Shown: positions 1-6,902, counted from the stretch's first letter. The stretch: 14,203 nt of DNA from an uncultured Collinsella sp. (GCA_934650975.1 CAKUFW010000052.1:1-14203); one strand, 5' to 3'. Numbers and translations are program-made. Notes: a model not told the origin generated them from the letters alone.

Positions 1-20
1 GGTGCGGCAACAGTTGCCAT
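1..20 (-). CDS. 5' end of a leftward gene, cut by the window edge
   Basis: Only the first codons are present. On the minus strand an AGGAGG Shine-Dalgarno site (positions 26-31) lies five bases before an ATG at 18-20, and the reading begins Met-Ala-Thr-Val-Ala-Ala before leaving the window. The ribosome site is textbook and nothing else explains it, so a real gene very probably starts here. Function cannot be judged from six residues. Confidence 0.55.
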
Positions 21-38
21 AAAGTCCTCCTCAGCATA

Positions 39-62
39 CGGGCGCACTCCTCCATGCGCCCG
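39..62 (-). other. Hairpin in the leader of the left-edge gene
   Basis: A perfect 8-bp inverted repeat (39-46 with 55-62, CGGGCGCA/TGCGCCCG) encloses an 8-base loop. It lies just upstream of the Shine-Dalgarno site of the leftward gene at 1-20. Read on the minus strand the loop is TGGAGGAG, itself purine-rich like a ribosome site. No T-run follows, so it is not a normal terminator. It may be a leader structure; no function is shown. Confidence 0.35.
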
Positions 63-79
63 GATAATCAGATGCCCCT

Positions 80-96
80 ATTCTAACGCATGTCAA
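80..96 (-). promoter_or_regulatory. Possible promoter elements for the left-edge gene
   Basis: On the minus strand a perfect TTGACA lies at 91-96 and a TAGAAT at 80-85. They are only five bases apart, so they cannot be one -35/-10 pair. Either could be half of a promoter whose partner is poor (for example TAGAAT with a weak -35 further upstream). Reported because the region must hold the promoter of the left-edge gene, but the exact assignment is weak. Confidence 0.2.
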
Positions 97-143
97 GACT
101 GTAATCAGCGAGCGTTGCCAATCCGCCCCCTAACGGCGACTGA

Positions 144-160
144 CCAAAAAGGGGCAGGTT
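144..160. repeat. Short direct repeat, copy 1 (CCAAAAAGGGRCAGRTT)
   Basis: This 17-bp sequence recurs at 819-835 with two G/A differences. The two copies lie in the same orientation on either side of the half-length dehydrogenase-like gene. This copy begins right after that gene's stop codon. Confidence 0.5.
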
Positions 161-685
161 CTATGCCGCGGCACACACACTGCCGAGCAGTTCACGCAAG
201 GGCGAGCCGATGCCGTCCAACAACTCGGGCGCAATGATGGCGAAAACGGGGACCTCACCGGCACCCACGGCAGCAGGCACCTTTCCCTCCGAGACAATGC
301 ACCCATAGGGAACAAAGCCGTCCTCGCCGGCATCGAGCACGGCCATGCGACGGGCAAGCTCGCGCGCAAAGCCCGCCGTATCGGCATCGCCGATCGCCAG
401 GACAAAGTCCACGCCCTCATCGGTCGCCAGGGCTACGGCTTCATCGACCAATTCGTCTCCCCCGTCGCCCCCAACTGAGCCGCAACGAAAGAGCACGCGT
501 TCGAGCAGGGCACGGTCGAGCGAACCAAGTGCCGCCGAGACGAGCTCGTCACGCGTATGCTTGTCGCCTCCCAGCACGACTAGCGCCTTGGTGCCGCCGT
601 AGTGGGCGACCAATCGTCCACACCAGCGAGCCACGTCCCCATCCGCAACCAAGCGCGTCGGCATACCAAACCCATAATTGACCAT
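161..685 (-). CDS. Half-length iron-containing alcohol dehydrogenase-like protein (N-terminal domain only)
   Basis: The start MVNYGFGMPTRLVADGD matches the usual opening of Fe-ADH family proteins (Asn-Phe/Tyr, Pro-Thr-Lys, then Gly near residue 15). It continues with the expected KALVVLGG strand and an EGVDFVLAIGDADTAGFA stretch, where active enzymes have a GGGS-V-D-AK nucleotide-binding loop. The protein stops at about 174 residues, whereas the family has roughly 380-400. The whole helical C-terminal domain with the Asp/His metal ligands is absent, and the glycine-rich loop is altered (GDAD for GGGS). It is therefore unlikely to be an active dehydrogenase. It may bind a nucleotide, or be a remnant. 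No stop or frameshift is visible. A longer reading begins with ATG at 736 (191 aa), but that start has no clear ribosome site and the extra 17 residues have no family counterpart. I favour 685, moderately. Confidence 0.65.
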   Translation of the reverse strand: MVNYGFGMPTRLVADGDVARWCGRLVAHYGGTKALVVLGGDKHTRDELVSAALGSLDRALLERVLFRCGSVGGDGGDELVDEAVALATDEGVDFVLAIGDADTAGFARELARRMAVLDAGEDGFVPYGCIVSEGKVPAAVGAGEVPVFAIIAPELLDGIGSPLRELLGSVCAAA

Positions 686-818
686 CTTTCCCACAACCCT
701 TCCGTGCGTATAGGCGGTATCGATCGTTAGGCTCATGCTACGAAGCGAGCTTTTCCGAGCTGTTTCGCGCTCTTTAGGGCTGCGTTAAAAACCCGATGCA
801 ACCGCACGACCATACCTG

Positions 819-835
819 CCAAAAAGGGACAGATT
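819..835. repeat. Short direct repeat, copy 2
   Basis: Matches 144-160 at 15 of 17 bases in the same orientation. It ends directly against the -35 element (836-841) of the polymerase promoter, so it is in a position to affect that promoter or to have arrived with it. Function unknown. Confidence 0.5.
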
Positions 836-864
836 TTGACGGTGTCCGGTCGAGCAGGTATTAT
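836..864 (+). promoter_or_regulatory. Sigma-70-type promoter of the translesion polymerase operon
   Basis: TTGACG at 836-841 and TATTAT at 859-864 are separated by an ideal 17-base spacer. Transcription would begin near 870-872, about 38 bases before the polymerase start codon, inside the first SOS box. Confidence 0.7.
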
Positions 865-895
865 CGAACAAGCATTCGGTAAGAACATGTGTTTG
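865..895 (+). promoter_or_regulatory. Tandem LexA (SOS) boxes
   Basis: Two adjacent 14-mers resemble the Gram-positive LexA operator CGAAC-RNRY-GTTYC/G. Box 1 at 865-878 is CGAACAAGCATTCG (one mismatch in the right half-site). Box 2 at 882-895 is AGAACATGTGTTTG (GAAC-RNRY-GTTY intact). Their centres are 17 bp apart. Box 1 starts one base after the -10 element and covers the predicted start of transcription, so LexA bound there would block the promoter. A DNA damage polymerase immediately downstream makes the reading coherent. LexA itself is not in the window. Confidence 0.65.
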
Positions 896-908
896 ATGGG
901 AGGAGCCC

Positions 909-2414
909 ATGGCGCACGAGCGGCATACCTATATCTGTATCGACCTTAAGACGTTTTACGCCAGCGTCGAATGCGTCGACCGTGGGCTCGATCCGCTCAC
1001 CACCAACCTGGTCGTTGCCGACGAATCGCGCGGGCGTACGACCATCTGCCTCGCTATCACCCAAGCCATGAAGGACCTCGGCATCCATAACCGCTGCCGC
1101 CTGTTCGAGATTCCCGATGGCATCGACTACATCAAGGCTGTGCCGCGCATGCAACACTACATGGAGGTATCGGCGCAAATCTACGGCATCTATCTGGAAT
1201 ACGTCAGTCCGCAGGACGTGCATGTCTATTCCATCGATGAGTGCTTTATCGACGTCACCCCCTATCTAGACCTCTATCACACCGATGCCGAGGGCTTCGC
1301 CTGCATGCTGCGCGACGAAGTCCTGGGGCGCACCGGCATCACGGCGACGGTCGGCATCGGCCCCAACCTATTCCAGGCAAAGGTGGCGCTCGACATTACC
1401 GCCAAGCACGTAGCCAGCCGTATCGGCAAGCTCGATGACGAAACCTTTCGCAAGGAAATTTGGCCCCACCGCCCCATCACCGATATCTGGGGTATCGGCC
1501 CCGGCGTGGCAGCGCGACTCGAAAAGTACGGTGTCTACGACCTGATGGGTGTTGCCGCTCTCGACGAGAACCTGCTCTACGACGAGCTCGGCGTCAATGC
1601 CGAGTACCTTATCGACCACGCCTTTGGACGCGAACCAACGACCATCGCCGATATTCAGGCTTACCGCCCGCAGGCAACCTCGACCACCACGGGACAGGTG
1701 CTCTCGAAGGGCTATGCCTACGAACAAGCCTATACCGTTTTGCGCGAAATGGTCGATGCCGCCGTGCTGGACTTGGTCGATAAACACGTGGTGTGCGACA
1801 GCATTTCGCTCTTTGTGGGCTATGCGAGCGAGCGCGCCGACATCCGCCGACTCGATGCCAGCGGCACGGCGCAATACGTCGACGGGTGTGGGCATCTGCG
1901 CTCGAGCACGTCGGGCATCGAACCCGCAGCGACTGACGGCCCCGAGCTCGCGCCCCGTGCCCCCAAACCCGTTCAGCAGGATGACGAACGACGTCGTTTG
2001 GTGCGAGAAGCACAAGCGCTCGACGGCGTCTTTGTGGGCGAGCACGGCGGCAAGCCGCGTGGTGGCTACGCTGCGCTCTTCGCGCACTCCAATGCCTCGC
2101 GCAAGCTGCCCGAGCGCACCAATTCGTTCAAGAAGATCATGGGCTATTTTGACGACCTATGGGCACAGACTGTCGATCCCAAGCGACCGGTCAAACGCAT
2201 CAACCTGGGATTTGGCAACCTCATGCCGGAAGAGTTTGCCACCATCGATCTGTTTAGCGACGTCGAGGCCGATGAGCGCGAGCGCGACCTGGCCCGTGCC
2301 GTCCTGGCCGTAAAGGGCAAATACGGCAAAAACGCGCTTGTCAAGGGGCTGAGCTTTACCGCCGGCGCTACTGCACGCGAACGCAACGATCAGGTAGGAG
2401 GACACCGTGCCTAA
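909..2414 (+). CDS. Y-family translesion DNA polymerase (UmuC/DinB/UvrX type)
   Basis: A 501-residue error-prone polymerase that would copy past damaged template bases. The palm motif IDLKTFYASVE carries Asp12 and the aromatic steric gate Phe16-Tyr17. The second catalytic motif is SIDECFID at 108-115 (Asp110, Glu111). A helix-hairpin-helix DIWGIGPG follows at 192-199. The C-terminus has a clamp-binding-like TIDLF (445-449) and the KYGKNALVKG...ERNDQVGGHRA tail of the subgroup found with YolD proteins in Firmicutes and Actinobacteria. Residues about 313-388, between LFVGYA and the KLPERTNSFKKI segment, are a long polar, proline- and charge-rich insert, which explains a length well above the roughly 410-420 of Bacillus relatives. 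The ATG has GGAGG five bases upstream. It is the first gene of an operon with the YolD-like gene, behind a promoter with SOS boxes. Which of the subfamily names fits best is not certain. Confidence 0.93.
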   Translation: MAHERHTYICIDLKTFYASVECVDRGLDPLTTNLVVADESRGRTTICLAITQAMKDLGIHNRCRLFEIPDGIDYIKAVPRMQHYMEVSAQIYGIYLEYVSPQDVHVYSIDECFIDVTPYLDLYHTDAEGFACMLRDEVLGRTGITATVGIGPNLFQAKVALDITAKHVASRIGKLDDETFRKEIWPHRPITDIWGIGPGVAARLEKYGVYDLMGVAALDENLLYDELGVNAEYLIDHAFGREPTTIADIQAYRPQATSTTTGQVLSKGYAYEQAYTVLREMVDAAVLDLVDKHVVCDSISLFVGYASERADIRRLDASGTAQYVDGCGHLRSSTSGIEPAATDGPELAPRAPKPVQQDDERRRLVREAQALDGVFVGEHGGKPRGGYAALFAHSNASRKLPERTNSFKKIMGYFDDLWAQTVDPKRPVKRINLGFGNLMPEEFATIDLFSDVEADERERDLARAVLAVKGKYGKNALVKGLSFTAGATARERNDQVGGHRA

Positions 2415-2832
2415 GCCCCAACAACAGCCGATGCGGCCACCGACACCTTTTGAACGCTTAGCAGATCCCGAGGGAAGACGTCGCTCCGCCGACCCCAAGC
2501 TCACCGCCAACGGTGCCGTGCGCGCCAACCGCGCCGCACAGTTTATGCCCTTTGCCGCCCTCACGGGATACTACGAACTCGTGCGCAAGCAAGAGATCAC
2601 CGTCGAACCAAAATGTGAGCTAACGGAAGAGAAAGCCCTCGAGCTTTCGCATAAGCTCGAGGGCCTCAAACGTGGCGACCTAGTCCGCGTCACCTATTAC
2701 GATACGTACGGTTATCGTGCCCGTACTGGCATCCTCGACGAGGTGCTCCCCGCCTTCAAGCTGCTCAAGCTCAAAGACATCGCTATCGATTTCGATGACA
2801 TTCTAGACATCGAACTGCGCGGACGAGCCTAG
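2407..2832 (+). CDS. YolD-like protein paired with the Y-family polymerase
   Basis: A 141-residue protein whose RAAQFMPFAALTGYYE segment (42-57) is the YolD-family signature. The C-terminal half (about 90-137) is strand-rich and ends in FDDILDIEL, as in that family. YolD-like proteins are commonly encoded beside UmuC-type polymerases and have been proposed to play a part like UmuD; this is context, not demonstrated here. Translation starts at GTG 2407, inside the last codons of the polymerase (8-base overlap), with AGGAGG five bases upstream, so the two are probably translationally coupled and made together. The first 35 residues are Pro/Gln/Arg-rich and look disordered. A 12-bp perfect inverted repeat lies inside the gene at 2635-2664. 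Confidence 0.88.
   Translation: MPKPQQQPMRPPTPFERLADPEGRRRSADPKLTANGAVRANRAAQFMPFAALTGYYELVRKQEITVEPKCELTEEKALELSHKLEGLKRGDLVRVTYYDTYGYRARTGILDEVLPAFKLLKLKDIAIDFDDILDIELRGRA
2635..2664. repeat. Perfect inverted repeat inside the YolD-like gene
   Basis: GCCCTCGAGCTT (2635-2646) pairs exactly with AAGCTCGAGGGC (2653-2664) around a 6-base loop. It is unusually long for coding sequence. It encodes ALEL-SHK-LEGL, so part of the symmetry reflects repeated Leu-Glu codons. Confidence 0.6.
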
Positions 2833-2858
2833 ACAAGGAAGTGCATCCAAGGCGGCGC

Positions 2859-3242
2859 TTACAGCGTCATGACGTAGTAGCCCGCGTCTTTCACGGCCGT
2901 CTCGAGGACACCGCGATCAACCGGCTGCTTAGAGCGCACGCGTGCCGTGTGGTCCGCATACGTCACCGTTGCCCACACGCCGTCCAGCGCATTGAGGGCA
3001 TTGGCCACGTTCTGAGCGCAACCGTCACAGCTCATGCCACCGATGAGCAGCTCATCACTATAGGGATAGTGCGACGCATCGGTATCCGCCACAACGACCC
3101 TTTTGGCCTTCTTGCCGCACGCGCCATCGCTGCAGCAACTCTTTCCGCGTGTCGAAGCGGCAATGCGACGCAGCCCAAAAAACATGCCGATGGCAATGAC
3201 GATCAGCACGATGAGATTCGCAGGGTTGAGTAAGTCACTCAT
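2859..3242 (-). CDS. Membrane-anchored heavy-metal-associated (HMA) domain protein
   Basis: A 127-residue protein in two parts. Residues 9-24 are one membrane helix (LIVLIVIAIGMFFGL), followed by a short basic, cysteine-bearing stretch with Cys36, Cys37 and Cys42, like the FeoB-associated cysteine-rich membrane proteins. Residues about 63-127 form an HMA fold with the metal site GMSCDGC (Cys72, Cys75), as in copper chaperones and the N-terminal domains of copper ATPases. It probably binds Cu(I) or a similar soft metal at the inner face of the membrane. Its start has a GGGGAG ribosome site, and a CsoR-like operator lies upstream, which supports copper. Its stop is only 26 bp from the convergent YolD-like stop. 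No ATPase partner is in the window. Confidence 0.85.
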   Translation of the reverse strand: MSDLLNPANLIVLIVIAIGMFFGLRRIAASTRGKSCCSDGACGKKAKRVVVADTDASHYPYSDELLIGGMSCDGCAQNVANALNALDGVWATVTYADHTARVRSKQPVDRGVLETAVKDAGYYVMTL

Positions 3243-3265
3243 GTGCTCCCCTTTCCAAGTAACCC

Positions 3266-3289
3266 TATATAGATACCCCCATGGGGTGT
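3266..3289 (-). promoter_or_regulatory. CsoR-like operator and -10 region of the HMA gene
   Basis: ATACCCCCATGGGGTGT at 3273-3289 has the G/C-tract palindrome (core CCCCATGGGG) flanked by A/T typical of CsoR-family copper-repressor operators. On the minus strand a TATATA -10 element lies at 3266-3271, so the operator fills the spacer between it and a poor -35, as expected for a repressor-controlled promoter. The metal specificity is inferred; RcnR/FrmR relatives use similar sites. Confidence 0.55.
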
Positions 3290-3351
3290 TCCCATCTTAA
3301 CCCAAAATCATGTCCATTCGGTCATTTAGTTTCCCTCTTCAAACTTTTTTG

Positions 3352-3379
3352 TTGACCGTGGCTTACTTTCGTGTATAAG
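3352..3379 (+). promoter_or_regulatory. Promoter of the DUF3793-flavodoxin pair
   Basis: TTGACC at 3352-3357 and TATAAG at 3374-3379 with a 16-base spacer. The predicted transcript start near 3386 lies downstream of the GTG at 3371, which rules out that longer reading of the next gene. Confidence 0.65.
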
Positions 3380-3418
3380 TTTTCCTTGGCTAACATACAA
3401 GACCCCGACAGGAGCGCC

Positions 3419-4123
3419 ATGACGCGAACCATAGACATCCCAACGTTTCAGGCGGCAGTCGTGCGCAACTGCTCCCCTACGCTCGCGGGCATCAAGCCGG
3501 CATCGCTCTTTACCTATCCAGGCACCTACGCCCACGGGGACGGCTCAACTGCAACCGAAACCATCGCAGAACGCCGAACACGTCTGCTCAACGTTATCGC
3601 CCAGTGCAATCGTGAACTTGACCCACTCGGCATCCACCTGAGCGTTTTGGTGTGGCGGCCCTGCGGAGCGCTCGTTTACATGTACCGACCCAAAAGCCTC
3701 GCCGCCTACTTTGCGGACCCGCGCGCCCAGACGGCGCTTGCCAAGGAAGGCTACAACACGGGCGACCTCGCGACATGCCTCGTGCATCTGGCATCGCGCA
3801 TCACACTCGCGAGCAATAACGCCGCGGAATGCGCCTGTAGTCAGGCTCGATGCGCGCTGGCCCAGCAAGCCAGCTGCAGCAACGACTGCACCTGCGAGTT
3901 TCCGCACGAAATAGGCTATTTCCTGGGATACCCCTACGACGACGTGCACGAGTTTATCGCCCAGCGCGGCGAGAACTACAAGGTCTTTGGGGCCTGGAAG
4001 GTCTACACCAACGTCGAACAGGCGCTTGCGACGTTTGATGCCTACCGCGCCTGTACCCAATACCTCACCTTCGTCTATCAGCAGGGCTGCAGCCTGGCGC
4101 AACTTGCCCAGGCAACCCGATAG
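3419..4123 (+). CDS. DUF3793 family protein with a cysteine cluster
   Basis: A 234-residue protein of a family without an established function. Family hallmarks visible are CSPTLAGIKPASLF (18-31), the LVWRPCGALVYMYRP strand (77-91), EFPHEIGYFLGYPYDDV (160-176) and YKVFGAWKVY (187-196). Just before the EFPHEIG block is a cysteine-rich segment, residues 138-159, with six cysteines in a C-x-C-x4-C-x7-C-x3-C-x-C pattern, which suggests metal or Fe-S binding or a disulfide-rich insert. The ATG at 3419 has AGGAG four bases upstream. The flavodoxin gene follows 46 bp later and is probably co-transcribed. DUF3793 genes often occur near flavodoxins and ferrous iron transport genes in anaerobes, so a role in iron or redox physiology is plausible but unproven. 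Confidence 0.85.
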   Translation: MTRTIDIPTFQAAVVRNCSPTLAGIKPASLFTYPGTYAHGDGSTATETIAERRTRLLNVIAQCNRELDPLGIHLSVLVWRPCGALVYMYRPKSLAAYFADPRAQTALAKEGYNTGDLATCLVHLASRITLASNNAAECACSQARCALAQQASCSNDCTCEFPHEIGYFLGYPYDDVHEFIAQRGENYKVFGAWKVYTNVEQALATFDAYRACTQYLTFVYQQGCSLAQLAQATR

Positions 4124-4169
4124 AGCATACAAGCCGCGGTTACGCGCCGCACAACCGAAAGGACAAAAC

Positions 4170-4589
4170 ATGAGCAAGATCGCCGTCGTCTACTGGAGCG
4201 GCACGGGCAACACCGAGGCCATGGCAAATCTCGTCACCGAGGGCGCCACGTCCGCAGGCGCCGAGGTCGAAGTTATCCCCTGTGCCGACTTCTCTGCAGA
4301 TAAGGCAGCCGGCTACGACGCCTTCGCCTTCGGCTGCCCCGCCATGGGCTCCGAGGAACTCGAGTACGATGAGTTCCAGCCGATGTGGGACGAGGTCAAG
4401 GAGACTCTCGGCGACAAGAAGGTCGTCCTCTTTGGCTCCTATTCGTGGGCCGAGGGCGAGTGGATGGACAACTGGAAGGCCGACGCCGACGAGGCGGGTG
4501 TCAACGTCGTGGACTCCACCATCTGCTTCGATGCGCCCGATGACGACGCCGAGGCCACCTGCAAGGCCCTGGGAGCCGAGCTCGCGTAA
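4170..4589 (+). CDS. Short-chain flavodoxin
   Basis: A 139-residue, single-domain FMN protein that carries electrons at low potential in the cytoplasm in place of ferredoxin. The phosphate-binding loop WSGTGNTE lies at 9-16. FMN-contacting loops are CPAMGSEELEYDEF (56-69) and the GSYSWAEGEWMDNW stretch (89-102) with aromatic residues. It is acidic, as usual, and the length is normal for the short class. The start was chosen by the AAGGA site six bases upstream of ATG 4170 and by the P-loop position; an upstream in-frame extension overlaps the DUF3793 gene and lacks homology. It is the last gene before a strong terminator. Its redox partners are not in the window. Confidence 0.94.
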   Translation: MSKIAVVYWSGTGNTEAMANLVTEGATSAGAEVEVIPCADFSADKAAGYDAFAFGCPAMGSEELEYDEFQPMWDEVKETLGDKKVVLFGSYSWAEGEWMDNWKADADEAGVNVVDSTICFDAPDDDAEATCKALGAELA

Positions 4590-4646
4590 CGGCACCGAGG
4601 CTTCCAGTAAATAAGGCCCACATCAAAGCGCATCCCCATCCCTACA

Positions 4647-4686
4647 AAAGAGCGGGGGCTGGATTCATGTCCAGCCCCCGCTCTTT
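4647..4686. terminator. Bidirectional intrinsic terminator
   Basis: A 17-bp perfect stem (4647-4663 with 4670-4686, arms starting AAAGAGCGGGGGCTGGA) closes a 6-base loop. An A-run on the left side and TTT on the right let it work both ways. It ends the flavodoxin transcript on the plus strand and the ABC transporter operon, whose last stop is at 4710, on the minus strand. Confidence 0.9.
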
Positions 4687-4709
4687 ATAACGGCAGTTCT
4701 GTCAACCAG

Positions 4710-5462
<753 letters not shown>

Positions 5463-5474
5463 GATAGGACCTCC

Positions 5475-6836
5475 TTACAGACCGGCGATGTGATCGGCGG
5501 GCGTCGCGACAACCTGTCCGGCGCTCTTGGCGGGACGCTTCTTCTTGGTTTCGGCCGTGCCCAAAAGCCTCGCCTCAAGACCGCTCACCAGGCGGGCAAG
5601 CGGCAGGGTGATGACCAGGTAGAACAGGGCGGCAACCACATACGGCGTAATGGAGCCCGTCGTGGCCACGATGGTGCGGGCGTTCATGACGATCTCGACC
5701 ACGCCCACGGCCGCGAGCAGCGACGTATCCTTGTAAAGCAGGATGAACTCACTGGTCAGCGTAGGCAGGACGTTGCGGAACGTCTGCGGGATCATAACGT
5801 AGAGCAGCGTCTGGAACGCGTTCATGCCCAGCGAGCGCGCGGCCTCGTTCTGGCCCTTGGGAATCGACTGAATACCGGCGCGGAAGATCTCGCACAGGTA
5901 GGCAGACGAATTCATGGCCATGACAATGACGCCCAGCACATAGTCGTCAACCTTGACGCCGGCCAGCGGCAGGCCAAAGAACGCGATGTAGATCTGCAGG
6001 AACGCCGGCGTACCACGGATGATATTCACATAGATGCCGGCAAGGCAACGCAGGATGCGCGACTTGGAGATGCGCATGAGCGACAGGGCGAAACCGAAGG
6101 GAATTGCCAGCGGAAACGCCACGAGCACGATCGAGAGCGACATGAGGAAGCCCTTGAAGACGATCGGCAGGCTCTGGACCAAAATGACCGGGTTCAGGAA
6201 GAGGCGCAGGAACATATTGGAGTTCCATGCCTCGACCCACGGCTGTTCCTTAAGGTCGGCCAGGAAGTTATCGAAGGCCGTCACGCCCTTGATCTCCACC
6301 GAGGGAATCTTGGAGATCTTCTTGGTCGAACCATCGGCCAAGGTGTAGGTGCCGCTAAAGGCCTCATCGCCGCCCTCGACGGGGAAGGTCACGCCGTAGA
6401 CCTCGACGCGGAAATAGCCGCCGGCGGGCGCCGTCTCGCCAAAATCGATCTTGAGCGTTTGGCCGTCGACCTTGCACGTGGGCTTCATGGGCGTACGGTC
6501 CATAAGGTCATCGCCCGAGAGCATCGTCAGGCGCGTGTCATCGGCGCCAAAGGTCGTGCCATCGGCAAACGTCAACGAAAGGCCGCTCAGTTCCTCGTCG
6601 GCATCGGCCTGGACCTCCCAGGTGATGCGGGTCTCGGTGCCACCGACCACGTCGCTACCCGAACCGGTGTTGGGTCGAGCGGTGATCTTTGCGGTCTCAA
6701 GCGCCTGGGCGGTCGAGGGCACGCAGGCCCCCGCACATACCAGGGCGAGCGCCACAGCCAGGGCGCAGGCTAGCTTTTGGAGCATCAAGGGCAGTGGATA
6801 GCTCTGGCCCATGGCTCCTTCGTTCAGTCGAGACAA
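5475..6836 (-). CDS. Polar amino acid ABC permease with an N-terminal extracytoplasmic domain
   Basis: A 453-residue fusion. Residues about 20-45 are a signal peptide-like helix ending near STAQA-LE. Residues about 46-183 are Thr/Asp/Gly-rich, strand-rich and resemble no binding-protein fold I can name. Residues about 215-425 are a HisM/GlnP-type membrane domain, with the EAA loop AGIQSIPKGQNEAARSLG (320-337) that docks on the ATPase and the usual IIRGTPAFLQI segment. Ordinary permeases of this family have about 215-300 residues. The extension would sit outside the membrane, beside the separate lipoprotein binding protein. The C-terminal tail (430-453) is basic and cytoplasmic. The start is TTG at 6836 with AGGAG five bases upstream; ATG 6812 is an alternative with a too-close ribosome site. 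The extension could aid binding-protein docking or sense substrate; this is inference. Confidence 0.9.
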   Translation of the reverse strand: MSRLNEGAMGQSYPLPLMLQKLACALAVALALVCAGACVPSTAQALETAKITARPNTGSGSDVVGGTETRITWEVQADADEELSGLSLTFADGTTFGADDTRLTMLSGDDLMDRTPMKPTCKVDGQTLKIDFGETAPAGGYFRVEVYGVTFPVEGGDEAFSGTYTLADGSTKKISKIPSVEIKGVTAFDNFLADLKEQPWVEAWNSNMFLRLFLNPVILVQSLPIVFKGFLMSLSIVLVAFPLAIPFGFALSLMRISKSRILRCLAGIYVNIIRGTPAFLQIYIAFFGLPLAGVKVDDYVLGVIVMAMNSSAYLCEIFRAGIQSIPKGQNEAARSLGMNAFQTLLYVMIPQTFRNVLPTLTSEFILLYKDTSLLAAVGVVEIVMNARTIVATTGSITPYVVAALFYLVITLPLARLVSGLEARLLGTAETKKKRPAKSAGQVVATPADHIAGL

Positions 6837-6841
6837 GGTGG

Positions 6842-6846
6842 CTCCT
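6842..6846 (-). promoter_or_regulatory. Ribosome binding site deciding a TTG start
   Basis: AGGAG on the minus strand lies five bases before TTG 6834-6836, the best-spaced start for the permease gene. The in-frame ATG at 6810-6812 has AAGGAG only two bases away. Confidence 0.55.
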
Positions 6847-6902
6847 AACGTTTAAGTTGCCGACAAAACGGGGCGGAACGACGCCCATTCAAGAAACGCA
6901 AA

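Noticed and set aside
3371..3418. Upstream GTG start for the DUF3793 protein
   Set aside because: The GTG lies in the -10 region of the promoter and the ATG at 3419 has a good AGGAG site and the family's usual beginning.
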